Assembly (NCBI GenBank): GCA_964352675.1 | Contig: CAYGSN010000013.1 | Location: forward strand, 1-63,098 | DNA from: CAYGSN01 sp964352675 | Lineage (GTDB): Bacteria; Pseudomonadota; Alphaproteobacteria; Micavibrionales; Micavibrionaceae | DNA length: 63,098 nucleotides | Reading direction: 5' to 3' | In this document: positions 16,747-26,030 of the stretch, one piece after another | How positions within the stretch are numbered: the first letter of the stretch is position 1 | How the letters are laid out: each line of letters begins with the position of its first letter | The notes under the pieces: generated by a model | The model's input: only the letters and a program-made list of their open reading frames with translations | What the model was told of the DNA's origin: nothing | Databases searched by the model: none | Made by a program: the position numbers and the translations under genes

Positions 16747-17937
16747 CTACTTCACATACACATGAACTTCGTTCGTGGTGGCTTGCGCACTTTTATCATA
16801 GGACAAATCAACGCGCTCCAAAGGCAGTCCCAGCTCGGTCAATGTACGCAGGACACGCTCCGCATTCCGGCGCGCACGAGTGCTTTCGATAGCCACCTGT
16901 GCGGCATTGCCGCCGGACGGGTGTATGGCGACAAGGTCAAAACGGGCATCCGGATAACGCTGCAGGGCTTCGCTTACAGCTGTATACAGGGGCTGCTCGT
17001 AATTTACATCGGCGCGGTCAAAGCGAATTTTAACCAAAGCGCGCGGTCCGTTCAGGCCTGATACGGAAGATTGCTGTGAAACCTGGCCAGTGCTACCGTT
17101 GAACGAAGCAGGTTCGACTGCGCCGCCTGAAAACTGACCAACGGAGGAGAAGGGACGGTTCGTTAGGCTCTTCCCATAGAGATCACCATTGCTAACCGCG
17201 AGGGACAGAGCGCGAAGATTGGAGCGCTCGGACGCCAGATAGGCGCTGGTGCGGCTTAAATCATCGCTGATATTGTTCAGGACGCGGTCGATAATCACAA
17301 CCGTATTGTTGATCGAATCCTCAACTTCGGCGAGGCGAACGTGATCTTCTTCCACGGCACCTGACAAATTGTAGGTCGCGCGGGTCTCATCCAGCAGGAA
17401 AGAGGCACGGGAGGCTGTATCCGAGGCTTCGATCGCCAACTGGTTTAATGAGCTGACCGTGCCGGAGAACTCCCCCAGAACTGATTCTGCAGAACTAATC
17501 CGGTTCAGAAGGCGCGGGTTGCCAGGGGTTGTTCCGGCCTGAAGCTGTGTATTGATGGTCGCCACGGCGGAATAATACTCAGCCGCTTTTGCTTCATTGC
17601 CGCGCTGCAGGTTGGCCAGAGCAGAAGACAAATTCGCCACATTTGACTGTAGAATATTCAGTTCATTGTTCAGATCGACAATCTTGCGCGTTACAAGGGT
17701 TTGTGTCGGCTGATAATAATTTCCGCCGGCAATGTCTTCGGGGCGGATGTCGGGTACTCTGGCAGGTTTGCTATAGACCGTGCTGCGGATATCCTGGGGC
17801 ACTGGATCGTTGGTGATGATCAAGGAGGGGCGTTCCCCTCCTTGAGCCTGCGCAATCGAGGGTGCAGCAACAGAAAGAGCCAGAAGGCTGCAGGCAAAAA
17901 ACAAGGATGTGCGCACGGGGTTGTAGGTTTTAAGCAT
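16747..17937 (-). CDS. exported OmpA-like domain protein with coiled coil
   Basis: A 396-residue exported protein with a signal peptide (cut near residue 31, IAQAQ). The middle (about 75-250) is rich in heptad-like Asn, Leu, Ala and Ser (LNNELNILQSNVANLSSAL), suggesting a long coiled coil. The last 100 residues follow the OmpA C-terminal pattern: KIRFDRADVNYEQPLYTAV, then RARRNAERVLRTLTELGLP and VHVYVK. That fold usually grips peptidoglycan, so a cell-envelope scaffold is likely. The consensus Asp/Arg pair of the peptidoglycan site is only partly kept. The start is ATG 17937; GTG 17946 is an alternative. Confidence 0.75.
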   Translation of the reverse strand: MLKTYNPVRTSLFFACSLLALSVAAPSIAQAQGGERPSLIITNDPVPQDIRSTVYSKPARVPDIRPEDIAGGNYYQPTQTLVTRKIVDLNNELNILQSNVANLSSALANLQRGNEAKAAEYYSAVATINTQLQAGTTPGNPRLLNRISSAESVLGEFSGTVSSLNQLAIEASDTASRASFLLDETRATYNLSGAVEEDHVRLAEVEDSINNTVVIIDRVLNNISDDLSRTSAYLASERSNLRALSLAVSNGDLYGKSLTNRPFSSVGQFSGGAVEPASFNGSTGQVSQQSSVSGLNGPRALVKIRFDRADVNYEQPLYTAVSEALQRYPDARFDLVAIHPSGGNAAQVAIESTRARRNAERVLRTLTELGLPLERVDLSYDKSAQATTNEVHVYVK

Positions 17938-18030
17938 TGTTGTCACTGTTATATAGCTACCGTTTGTTGTGAAGATATCTTTATCCGTGGAATCAATAGA
18001 CGTTTTGAGAGAAAAAGTTAACTAAAAACT

Positions 18031-18059
18031 AGCATCGCCTTAAAACTTTGTGCTGTCAA
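18031..18059 (-). promoter_or_regulatory. candidate promoter of the OmpA-like gene
   Basis: On the minus strand a perfect -35 element TTGACA (18059-18054) is followed after 17 bases by GATGCT (18036-18031), a weak -10 match. The leader would be about 90 bases. Confidence 0.35.
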
Positions 18060-18135
18060 GCGCAGAACATTATCTGAAAAGGAGTGGTCCCCGGCTTTTT
18101 AAATAGGATTTTGCCGCTTTGCCGCTATCATAAGC

Positions 18136-18164
18136 TTGCATTTCGATTCGGAATGACTTATGGT
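18136..18164 (+). promoter_or_regulatory. promoter of tRNA-Arg
   Basis: TTGCAT (18136-18141), a 17-base spacer and TATGGT (18159-18164) lie 20 bases before the mature tRNA, the normal distance for a tRNA gene promoter. Confidence 0.5.
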
Positions 18165-18184
18165 CTGCGCACTTTTCTTCGTGC

Positions 18185-18261
<77 letters not shown>

Positions 18262-18346
18262 TTTCTTTCGGAAAGCTATCCCAAGCCTATTCTTTTGCGC
18301 TACAATAAAAACTTGCAATAGCGTGTGAATCATTTTAAGAAATAAT

Positions 18347-18375
18347 TCCTTATCGACCACATCAATAGATAAGGA
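18347..18375 (+). promoter_or_regulatory. hairpin sequestering the glnII ribosome-binding site
   Basis: TCCTTATC (18347-18354) pairs perfectly with GATAAGGA (18368-18375) across a 13-base loop. The 3' arm contains most of the AAGGAG Shine-Dalgarno sequence of the glutamine synthetase gene. Folding would block initiation, so this could be a translational control element. Control is inferred, not shown. Confidence 0.4.
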
Positions 18376-18383
18376 GTCCCCAA

Positions 18384-19493
18384 ATGTCTAACTTTACTCT
18401 CGCCGAATATATCTGGATAGACGGCACAGTGCCCACACGGTATGCACGGTCTAAAACTCGCGCGGTGAATGTCGGCCCTTCTCCCTCCATAGAAGAGTTT
18501 CCTGAGTGGAGCTTTGACGGCTCATCCACCAATCAGGCCGTTGGCGAGGATTCAGATTGTCTCCTGGTGCCTGTTTCTTACGTGACCGATCCTATCCGCG
18601 GGGAGGGCAATTTCCTGGTGATGTGTGAAGTGAACAATCCCGACGGTACGCCGCATGAATCCAATTCGCGTGCGCAGCTGCGTGAGATTCTCGATGCCGG
18701 CGCCGCGAAGCAGGAGCCATGGCTTGGTTTCGAACAGGAATATACATTGTTCGAAGGTCGGCGTCCTCTCGGTTGGCCGGAGCATGGTTATCCGCGTCCG
18801 CAGGGACCGTTCTATTGCGGCGTCGGTGCGGATGAAGCCTATGGCCGTGAAATTGTGGAAGATCATGCACAAGCCTGTCTGGATGCCGGGATCATGTATT
18901 ACGGCCTGAACGCGGAAGTTATGCCCGGACAGTGGGAATTCCAGACTGGTTTCCGCGGTGATGAGAGTGAATCGGCCGATGCGCTGACGATCTGCGATCA
19001 CACATGGCTTGCACGCTGGTTGCTGTACAGAATTGCCGAGGATTACGGCGTTGTCGTTTCAACCGACAACAAGCCGGTGAAAGGCGATTGGAACGGTGCG
19101 GGCATGCACACAAACTTCTCAACCAAGGACACGCGCGACAAATCCAAGGGTAAAGCGGCGATTGATGCGGCGATGAAGGCCCTTGCGGAGAAGCATCATG
19201 AGCATATCAAGCTGTATGGTCACGGTTTGGAAGACCGCCTGACAGGAAAGCACGAAACCTGCGATATCAACACCTTTAAGGTAGGTAATGCGGACCGCGG
19301 ATGTTCAATCCGTATTCCGGCGCCGGTTGCGGCAAAGGGTTACGGGTATTTTGAAGATCGCCGTCCCGGTGCGAATGCTGACCCTTACCTGGTGGCTGCA
19401 CGTTTGTGTGCAACGGTTTGTGGTGTTCAGGAATCGGTCATGAAGTTCAATGAATGGCCGCGCAAAGACAACAAATTTGCCGTCGCCGCTTAA
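18384..19493 (+). CDS. glnII: glutamine synthetase type II
   Basis: A 369-residue eukaryote-type glutamine synthetase that makes glutamine from glutamate, ammonia and ATP. The length (bacterial GSI is about 470) and the motifs AEYIWIDGT, EEFPEWSFDGSSTNQA, LGFEQEYTLF, GPFYCGVGAD, NAEVMPGQWEFQTG, KPVKGDWNGAGMHTNFS and HETCDINTFKVGNADRGCS identify GSII. Conserved Glu and His ligands for the two metal ions lie in these motifs. GSII is not adenylylated, so it differs in control from GlnA. AAGGAG lies eight bases before ATG but is tucked into a hairpin. A rho-independent terminator follows. The gene stands alone behind tRNA-Arg. The symbol follows rhizobial usage. Confidence 0.97.
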   Translation: MSNFTLAEYIWIDGTVPTRYARSKTRAVNVGPSPSIEEFPEWSFDGSSTNQAVGEDSDCLLVPVSYVTDPIRGEGNFLVMCEVNNPDGTPHESNSRAQLREILDAGAAKQEPWLGFEQEYTLFEGRRPLGWPEHGYPRPQGPFYCGVGADEAYGREIVEDHAQACLDAGIMYYGLNAEVMPGQWEFQTGFRGDESESADALTICDHTWLARWLLYRIAEDYGVVVSTDNKPVKGDWNGAGMHTNFSTKDTRDKSKGKAAIDAAMKALAEKHHEHIKLYGHGLEDRLTGKHETCDINTFKVGNADRGCSIRIPAPVAAKGYGYFEDRRPGANADPYLVAARLCATVCGVQESVMKFNEWPRKDNKFAVAA

Positions 19494-19519
19494 CCGGTTG
19501 ACCGCATAAAGTTTTGAAG

Positions 19520-19546
19520 CGCCCCTGGTTTTCCGGGGGCGTTTTT
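19520..19546 (+). terminator. rho-independent terminator of glnII
   Basis: CGCCCCTGG (19520-19528), loop TTTT and CCGGGGGCG (19533-19541) form a nine-pair stem with one G-T pair, followed by a run of T. Confidence 0.85.
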
Positions 19547-19606
19547 TCATGTTTTTCAAAGGCTTGCTGTATCCCTAAAATTTTAATAAATTTTGAACAA
19601 TTTCAA

Positions 19607-19615
19607 TGTTATACT
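19607..19615 (+). promoter_or_regulatory. candidate extended -10 promoter of the pilus cluster
   Basis: TG-T-TATACT is an extended -10 element with no good -35 box, 139 bases before the first pilus gene. This is the best promoter candidate I see upstream of that cluster, but it is weak evidence. Confidence 0.3.
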
Positions 19616-19753
19616 GGAGATATGCACAGGGTCTGCATGACATAATCCATAGGTGAATTCTTAACATTTCTCCGCGATACTGTCTGTAGGCGGTGCTTGT
19701 GTCAGTAGTACCTTTATCTTTATTAAACAACACCTTGAAAACAATATCTAAAA

Positions 19754-21817
19754 ATGAAAAACGAAAACGATAAGGCAAAAGGTCTTGATTTTGAATTTGA
19801 GATCGAAGATGGCGATAAGGCTCCCGCACGCGGTGAGGAAAAGCCTGATGAAAAAATAAAAGAATCAGTGAGTGGTGGCGACGGCAAAAACAAGGATAAA
19901 AAACCGGCAAGTTTTGAGCCCTTTCAGGATTTAACAGTAGAGAAAAAAGACGTGTCAAACAGCTCAAAGCCAGCAGGGCCACAAAAGCCCGAGGCACCGA
20001 AAAAGGAAGCTCCACCTGAGGACAAGATATCTGTGGGTGGGAAGTCTGTTCCAGCAAAAATCGAGAATTCTTCGCGCGAAATCAAGACTTATGCGGGAGA
20101 TATTCCTCAGCAAAAGTCAGATTTTGTGGAAGGCCGTAAAAAAGGCCGCATTGGCGACCGTATGGTTGAAATGGGGATTATTACTCATAATCAGCTTAAC
20201 GTGGCGCTGCAGGAGAAAAAGATTTCCGGCAAGATGCTCGGTGAAATTCTGGTGGAGCTTGGTTTTATTGAAGAAGAAATTCTAACCGTTTTCCTTGCAG
20301 AATCCTCAGGTTTTGAGCTTTTTGACCCCAAAACCACGATTGTGGACGGGGATGCTCTCGGGTTTCTGTCTAAAGAGCTGGCACTGAAGCACAGCGTTTT
20401 GCCCATTTCTATTGAAAGCAACCTTGTTCGCGTGGCGATGGATGATCCGTATGATGTTGTTGCGTTGGATACGTTGCGCCAGTTTTTCCCGAAGGGATCA
20501 CAGATCAAGCCAATGGTGGCGACGGCAAAGGTTCTATCAGATGCGATTGATGCGGCTTACGGTTATTCGAGTTCGATCAGTGATATTTTGCGGGAGCTGG
20601 AGGAGGGCGGCGAGCAAAAGGACGTTGCCTCACTCAGTGATGCCGAGGCTTTTGCGCACCCGATTGTTCGCCTGGTCAATGCTCTTGTTTTTGATGCGGT
20701 GAAGATTGGAGCCTCTGATTTGCACTTTGAGCCTGAAGAAAACTTTATCCGCCTACGCTATCGTCTCGATGGCGTGCTTTTTACAGCCCAAATTCTGCAC
20801 AAGCAGCACTGGAATGCGATTTCCCAGCGTATAAAGATCATGTGTAATATGAATATCGCTGACAAGTTAAGCGCTCAAGACGGGCGCTTTAATATGAATG
20901 TCGGCGGGCGCGAGGCTGATTTCCGTGTGTCATCCTTGCCGACTGTGCATGGTGAGAATATCGTTCTTCGGGTTTTGGATAAAAGCGCGAGCATTATGCC
21001 GCTGGAGGGGTTGGGTTTCAGTCCTGAAAACCTGGCAAAAATCAAGAAGGCACAAACGCGTCCTGAAGGCATTATCATTGTTACCGGCCCGACGGGTTCT
21101 GGTAAAACAACATCCCTCTATTCGATGTTAAATGAAATTAACGATGTGGTGGTCAACATTCAGACCCTGGAAGATCCTGTTGAATATTCTCTGCCGATGA
21201 TCCGTCAAACTCATGTACGTGAGGGCGTTTTAGAGTTTGCAGACGGGATCAAGGCTCTTTTGCGTCAGGATCCGGACATTATATTTATCGGGGAAATTCG
21301 GGATTCTACCACCGGGGAAATGGCCCTGAAGGCTGCAATGACGGGGCACCAAGTTTATACGACGTTACACACCAACGACTCCTTTGGCGCTTTTCCGCGT
21401 CTGTTTGATCTGGGGTTAAAGCCGGGCATGGTTGCTGGCGCTATTATCGCTGTATTTGCGCAGCGTTTGACGCGCCGCCTCTGCGATCACTGCAAGGAGG
21501 AATATACACCGGATAAGGAGGAGTGTGAAATGCTTGGTGTTGAGGTGGGCAAGCCGCCCAAAATTTTCCGTGCGAAGCAGGGTGGTTGTGATGGCTGTAA
21601 AGGGCAAGGTTATAAGGGCCGTATAGCGGTGGCAGAAATCCTGTTGATGGATGAGGATATGGATGAGCTTCTTGCGCGCGGCGAGTCCAAGGCTGATCTA
21701 AAAAATCTGGCTGTGAAAAAAGGCTTTAAAAGCATGAGAGATGATGGCATTCTTAAGGTGCTGGCAGGGGTCACCGATCTTAAAGCCCTCTCCAAGGTGG
21801 TTGATGTCAGAGCCTAA
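19754..21817 (+). CDS. type IV pilus / type II secretion assembly ATPase (PilB/GspE/MshE family)
   Basis: A 687-residue hexameric ATPase that powers pilus extension. The first 130 residues are charged, low-complexity and rich in Lys, Glu and Pro. A T2SSE_N domain follows (RIGDRMVEMGIITHNQLNVA to about 200). The catalytic part has Walker A GPTGSGKTTS, Asp box EDPVEYSLP, Walker B DPDIIFIGEIRD and His box TGHQVYTTLHTND. The zinc site uses CDHC and CDGC near residues 580-620. The cytoplasmic ATPase should act through the GspF/PilC homologue encoded next. No clear ribosome-binding site precedes ATG 19754, so the exact start of the low-complexity head is uncertain. Confidence 0.93.
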   Translation: MKNENDKAKGLDFEFEIEDGDKAPARGEEKPDEKIKESVSGGDGKNKDKKPASFEPFQDLTVEKKDVSNSSKPAGPQKPEAPKKEAPPEDKISVGGKSVPAKIENSSREIKTYAGDIPQQKSDFVEGRKKGRIGDRMVEMGIITHNQLNVALQEKKISGKMLGEILVELGFIEEEILTVFLAESSGFELFDPKTTIVDGDALGFLSKELALKHSVLPISIESNLVRVAMDDPYDVVALDTLRQFFPKGSQIKPMVATAKVLSDAIDAAYGYSSSISDILRELEEGGEQKDVASLSDAEAFAHPIVRLVNALVFDAVKIGASDLHFEPEENFIRLRYRLDGVLFTAQILHKQHWNAISQRIKIMCNMNIADKLSAQDGRFNMNVGGREADFRVSSLPTVHGENIVLRVLDKSASIMPLEGLGFSPENLAKIKKAQTRPEGIIIVTGPTGSGKTTSLYSMLNEINDVVVNIQTLEDPVEYSLPMIRQTHVREGVLEFADGIKALLRQDPDIIFIGEIRDSTTGEMALKAAMTGHQVYTTLHTNDSFGAFPRLFDLGLKPGMVAGAIIAVFAQRLTRRLCDHCKEEYTPDKEECEMLGVEVGKPPKIFRAKQGGCDGCKGQGYKGRIAVAEILLMDEDMDELLARGESKADLKNLAVKKGFKSMRDDGILKVLAGVTDLKALSKVVDVRA

Positions 21818-21869
21818 ACTTCTATTTTGTTTTTTTATGTCATAAAAGTTTTTCCAAGGAGTTCGAGCC

Positions 21870-23087
21870 ATCGAACGCTATAAATACAGAGCCGTTAATC
21901 AAAGTGGCCGGCCCATTCGCGGCATGATTGCTGCCAACAGTGAAGTTGACCTGTATAACCAATTGCAGTCGGCTGGGCTTGAGCTTGTTGATTGTAAACC
22001 GCTGAGCAAAAGGGGGCCTGGAGGTTCGGGCTTTACCAGGCTCAAGCGCATTAAGATTCGTGATCTGATACAGTTTTTTCTGCAAATGGAGCAGATGCAG
22101 GATGCAGGCGTGCCGCTTCTTGATGCTCTGTCTGATGTGCGTGATACAACCGAAAACGACCGTATGCGGGATATCATGACCGAAATCCACCGCGATGTAT
22201 CGGACGGAGGATCTCTTTCCGAGGCGATGGGCAAGCATGAAAAAGTGTTCACGAACCTCTATCTCTCTTTGATTAAGGCTGGTGAGGATACCGGGGATTT
22301 GACGTCTTCCTACCGTCAGCTTATCAAGTATCTGAAGTGGGTTGATGAAATGCAGACCCGTATCCGCAAGGCGACGCGTTACCCGATGATTGTGGTGGCT
22401 GTTGTTTTTCTTACCATTGTTGTGATGATGGGTCACGTTGTGCCGCAGATTGTTGGATTTATTTCCAATCTGGATCAGGAACTGCCGTTTTATACGATTG
22501 CCCTGATCAAGACGTCGGAGTTTTTCAGTACCTACTGGCTGTATGTCCTGGTGGCTCCCGTGGCGCTGATTGTGATTATCACCTTGCTGCGCAAGTTGTC
22601 CAAAGAGTTTGCCTATAGGTTCGATTATTTCTTGTTGAATGTTCCAATCGCCGGGGATCTAATTCGAAAAATTTCTGTGGCGCGGTATTGTCAGACGTTC
22701 GGAGCGTTGTTTGCCAGTGGTATTGATGTTCTGAACGGTCTGAGGGCCGCACGAAAAACGGTGACCAATCTGGCTTTGCTTGAGGCGCTGGAGAATGTTG
22801 AGCAGTATGTCCAGGCCGGAAGCCCGCTTTCTGAAGCTTTTAATACCAGCGGAGAGTTTCCCAGTATGGTTGTGCGCATGTTGAAGGTTGGCGAAGAATC
22901 TGGGAAACTGACTCCTGTGCTGGAGCAAGTATCAGAATTTTATACCAAGGATGTCGATGAAGCGATTTCGGGGCTGATTGCAATGATTGAGCCGACCTTG
23001 ACTGGATTGCTTGGCGGTATCATATTATGGATAGCGGCTGGCGTGTTCGGGCCGATTTATTCCAGCTTTGAGAACATGGATTTTTAG
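21870..23087 (+). CDS. type IV pilus / type II secretion inner-membrane platform protein (PilC/GspF family), ATC start
   Basis: A 405-residue polytopic platform protein that couples the extension ATPase to the growing pilus. Two GspF domains are visible, each with the L-x-x-G-x-x-L-x-x-AL type segment (QDAGVPLLDALSDV; FASGIDVLNGLRAA). Membrane helices lie at about residues 170-195, 220-240 and 375-400. The first in-frame ATG (21924) would remove the conserved N-terminus. The frame is open upstream and reads IERYKYRAVNQSGRPIRG, the usual family opening, with AAGGAG eight bases before an ATC codon at 21870. No ATG, GTG or TTG lies in between. I therefore propose ATC as start. The gene follows gspE by 52 bases. 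Confidence 0.88.
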   Translation: MERYKYRAVNQSGRPIRGMIAANSEVDLYNQLQSAGLELVDCKPLSKRGPGGSGFTRLKRIKIRDLIQFFLQMEQMQDAGVPLLDALSDVRDTTENDRMRDIMTEIHRDVSDGGSLSEAMGKHEKVFTNLYLSLIKAGEDTGDLTSSYRQLIKYLKWVDEMQTRIRKATRYPMIVVAVVFLTIVVMMGHVVPQIVGFISNLDQELPFYTIALIKTSEFFSTYWLYVLVAPVALIVIITLLRKLSKEFAYRFDYFLLNVPIAGDLIRKISVARYCQTFGALFASGIDVLNGLRAARKTVTNLALLEALENVEQYVQAGSPLSEAFNTSGEFPSMVVRMLKVGEESGKLTPVLEQVSEFYTKDVDEAISGLIAMIEPTLTGLLGGIILWIAAGVFGPIYSSFENMDF

Positions 23088-23095
23088 GAGTTTTT

Positions 23096-24715
23096 ATGGG
23101 TCTTTCTTTTCTTGTCCCCTCCCGTACGGTTTTGTTGGTAACAGATGATTATCTGTATATCTACAAATCTGATTCCAAGGGTGTGAATCTTGTGGAAACT
23201 GTGCCGTGGGATACGGAGAATTTCGATCGCAACGTTGCTTCGGTTATTTCCAAAGATTGCAGCGGGCGCCCTATCCTGATCCTCAATGATATGGTGGAGC
23301 AACACTACCGCAAGGAACGTGTGCCCAAGGGTGGGGTAAGTGTTCTGGATAAATCCAGTATGCTCAAACGTAAGCTGAATGTCGCTTTCCCCTCTTATCC
23401 TGTGAAGGCAGCCTATGCCCTGAAGGAAAAAGAGAAGAAAACTGCCGGACGCAATGCTTCTGATATCTATATATTTGCGGCTGTGCCGGACAGTAAGCAG
23501 TTCAAGCAGACGATGTCTGCAGCCAATACGTCTCTGGCATCTTTATCCGGTTTCTGTTTGTTGCCGGTAGAGTCTTCGGACATGGTCCAGACGCTTTCAG
23601 GCAAGCTTTCTGAGAAAAAAGGCTTTGCAAAGTCCAAATGGGTGGTCTTTATGGGCCAGCAGCGAAATGGCGGTTTACGTCAGATTGTTACGAAGAGTGG
23701 AGATCTTGCGCTAACACGTATCACTCCTATTTCGAGCCCCGAGGGAGATGTGCGTGGCTGGGCCGATGAGGTCCATCAGGAATTCAAGGCGACTATGAGT
23801 TACTTGGCTCGATTCGGGTTTCAGGCGGAGGAGGGATTGGACGTAATCCTGATAGCAGATGAGGATAGCGGACATGCCCTGAAGACGATGATTGAGGAAC
23901 CTTGCGAGGTTTACAGCCTAACTATTTCTGAAGCGGCAAAAAAACTAGGTATTTCTATCGGCGCACAGGAATCGGATATTTACACTGATCCATTGCATAT
24001 TGGTTGGGCGGGGCATAAAGGGCGCTTTATCTTGCCGATGAAGGCGAGCCGTATTGATAAAGTTTCCAAGCCGCGCCAGGCTGCCATGGCGGCCTCTTTC
24101 TTACTGTTTCTCGGCGCTGCGTTTATGAGTTATCAGCTTATGGACGCTTATCAAAACCTAAGCCTGCAGCTAAGCGATATCAATGACGGCAAGTCGCGTC
24201 TAGCGCAGTTAAAGGTACGACTGGATCAGGAGTTGCAAAAGAAAGAGGAGTTGGGTTTTGATGTCCGGCTTGTGCAGAGTTCTATCACCGTTCGTGATTC
24301 TTTCGAGGATCAGAGAATTAAGCTTCTGCCTTTTCTGCAGCAGGTCGGCTCGGCTCTTGGTAAGGATTTGCGTCTTGACCGCGTCATCGTAGAAAAGCCT
24401 GAAGAAAAAGGTCTCCTTGCCAAAGTGAAATTTCCGAAAAAAGGACAGAAGGCGCCTGAAAGGCACCAATTCACAGCAAAAATCCAAATGACTTACCCCA
24501 GCACAACTGACATTGATGAGGGTAATAAAGAGGTGCGGCAGCTTCATGACCGCTTATCTGCGCTTTTGCCCGACCACACAGTGACGGTGACTAAAACATT
24601 GAAAGATTACGACTATGTTGAAGAGGTCGTGGTGGAAACCGGTGACCTTGATAAAAAAGATGTCGCGCAGGATTTTGTTGTCGAGCTCGAAATTGAGGGG
24701 CCTCTGATCCAATGA
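23096..24715 (+). CDS. PilM/PilN- or GspL-like pilus assembly protein
   Basis: A 539-residue bitopic membrane protein. The N-terminal 320 residues look like the actin-fold cytoplasmic domain of PilM/GspL/MshI. A single membrane helix follows near residues 328-347 (AAMAASFLLFLGAAFMS), then a coiled-coil-like segment (LAQLKVRLDQELQKKEEL) and a periplasmic domain as in PilN. The order suggests a fused PilM-PilN. No sequence motif proves this; the call rests on topology and position. AGGAG lies eight bases before ATG. Its stop overlaps the ATG of the next gene as ATGA. Confidence 0.65.
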   Translation: MGLSFLVPSRTVLLVTDDYLYIYKSDSKGVNLVETVPWDTENFDRNVASVISKDCSGRPILILNDMVEQHYRKERVPKGGVSVLDKSSMLKRKLNVAFPSYPVKAAYALKEKEKKTAGRNASDIYIFAAVPDSKQFKQTMSAANTSLASLSGFCLLPVESSDMVQTLSGKLSEKKGFAKSKWVVFMGQQRNGGLRQIVTKSGDLALTRITPISSPEGDVRGWADEVHQEFKATMSYLARFGFQAEEGLDVILIADEDSGHALKTMIEEPCEVYSLTISEAAKKLGISIGAQESDIYTDPLHIGWAGHKGRFILPMKASRIDKVSKPRQAAMAASFLLFLGAAFMSYQLMDAYQNLSLQLSDINDGKSRLAQLKVRLDQELQKKEELGFDVRLVQSSITVRDSFEDQRIKLLPFLQQVGSALGKDLRLDRVIVEKPEEKGLLAKVKFPKKGQKAPERHQFTAKIQMTYPSTTDIDEGNKEVRQLHDRLSALLPDHTVTVTKTLKDYDYVEEVVVETGDLDKKDVAQDFVVELEIEGPLIQ

Positions 24716-25362
24716 TACAGACACTCGGCATAAAACGAATTATGATTTTGGTGTTCCTGTTTGCCATCAATGTGGCGTTCGCGGCCGGTCTGTATCTGTA
24801 TATTTACCCGGAAGCGCAGAAAAAGGACCGAGAGCTGAAAAGGCTGCGGGGCCAGATTTCTTCGGTGCAGGGCGATATTGCAAAGCTACAGGTTGAGTTC
24901 GACCAGCTTGCCGATCAGCGCGAAGAATTCGAGGTTCTGAAACAGAAGGGCTTTTTCAGCAGCCAGGGGCGGCGCGAGGCGGAAGAGATTTTCAAACGTA
25001 TCCAGGATCAATCCCAGGTTATTTCTGCCGTAGCCAGCATCCGGCGTGGGGAGCTTGAAGAAAATGAAGAAGCCGGAAAAGCGTCGCATAAGGTTCTGGT
25101 CAGCCCTATTGATGTGAAGATTGAGGCGATTGATGACATTGATGTATTCCGCTATATCTACCTTGTGCAGCGCTTCTTTCCCGGACATATTTCAATCGAC
25201 CAGATTCGTATCTCCCGCGGGGCGGAGGTGACTGGCACCGTTCTGCGCAGTATTGCCAGCGGCAGCAAACCGAATCTGGTGCAGGCGGATATTCAGATGT
25301 CCTGGCGGACACTTATTCCCGAGACGGATATCATTGTGCCGGATAGTGGAGGGCGCAGATGA
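24712..25362 (+). CDS. PilO/GspM-like pilus assembly protein
   Basis: A 216-residue bitopic protein with one N-terminal membrane helix (IMILVFLFAINVAFAAGLYLY), then a coiled coil (about 37-70, KDRELKRLRGQISSVQGDI) and a small periplasmic domain with HISIDQIRIS. This matches PilO/GspM/MshJ topology. It overlaps the genes on both sides as ATGA, so the block from 23096 to 26021 is translationally coupled. It probably forms the alignment subcomplex with the preceding protein. The assignment is by architecture and position. Confidence 0.65.
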   Translation: MIQTLGIKRIMILVFLFAINVAFAAGLYLYIYPEAQKKDRELKRLRGQISSVQGDIAKLQVEFDQLADQREEFEVLKQKGFFSSQGRREAEEIFKRIQDQSQVISAVASIRRGELEENEEAGKASHKVLVSPIDVKIEAIDDIDVFRYIYLVQRFFPGHISIDQIRISRGAEVTGTVLRSIASGSKPNLVQADIQMSWRTLIPETDIIVPDSGGRR

Positions 25363-26021
25363 TGCCGGTTGCCGACTCATTCAGGAAGAGGTGTATGGTT
25401 GTGGCTACTGTGGTGGCTCTCGCCGTTTCTTTGCCCGTTCACAATGTTTTCGCACAAGATGTGCAAGCATTGGAAGATGCTATTATGAATGTGCAGCAAA
25501 TAATAGACGATCCGGCTTTGCAGTCCCTAGGCCCTCAGGGTAACGCCGCACAGGCCGAAGAGGATAAGGCAGTAGACAGCGAGCAGTACCTTAGCGATGA
25601 ATTCAAAATTAATCCAAACCGTATTCCTTCTCTCATGTTTACGTTTTGGGAATATTCCGCCATTCAGGATGCAAGAAGTTCAGTGGGAAGTGTGCGTGCG
25701 CCGACAGATGCCGAACTTGCGCGTGATTTAAACAAGGCTCAGAGGGAAAAGGTCAAGCCACCGCCGGATGAAAGAGAAATCAGGCTGGGCGGGATCGTGT
25801 ATGTGCGCGGCGATGACTGGACGATCTGGCTCAATGAACAGCGTGTTACGCCGAACGCCATTCCGCCGGAAGTTTTAGACCTTCAGGTTTTTAAAGAGTA
25901 TATTGAGGTGAAGTGGTTTGATGACTATACAAACCAGATTTTTCCCATTCGTCTGCGGGCACACCAAAAATTCAATATCGATAGCCGTATCTTCCTGCCG
26001 GGAACCAACAAAAGCGGGTAA
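25359..26021 (+). CDS. MshK-like exported pilus assembly protein
   Basis: A 220-residue protein with an N-terminal signal sequence (VVATVVALAVSLPVHNVFAQ). The C-terminal half reads REIRLGGIVYVRGDDWTIWL, then NEQRVTPNAIPPEVLDLQV and VEVKW-like IEVKWFDD. That resembles MshK, the small MSHA periplasmic protein thought to link inner-membrane parts to the secretin. ATG 25359 overlaps the previous stop; a second ATG follows at once. The ABC ATPase comes next after nine bases. Confidence 0.6.
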   Translation: MMPVADSFRKRCMVVATVVALAVSLPVHNVFAQDVQALEDAIMNVQQIIDDPALQSLGPQGNAAQAEEDKAVDSEQYLSDEFKINPNRIPSLMFTFWEYSAIQDARSSVGSVRAPTDAELARDLNKAQREKVKPPPDEREIRLGGIVYVRGDDWTIWLNEQRVTPNAIPPEVLDLQVFKEYIEVKWFDDYTNQIFPIRLRAHQKFNIDSRIFLPGTNKSG

Positions 26022-26030
26022 GTGTGCAGC

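Noticed and set aside
21416..21795. Minus-strand frames inside the GspE gene
   Set aside because: No start signals or protein-family features; GspE motifs run through the region.
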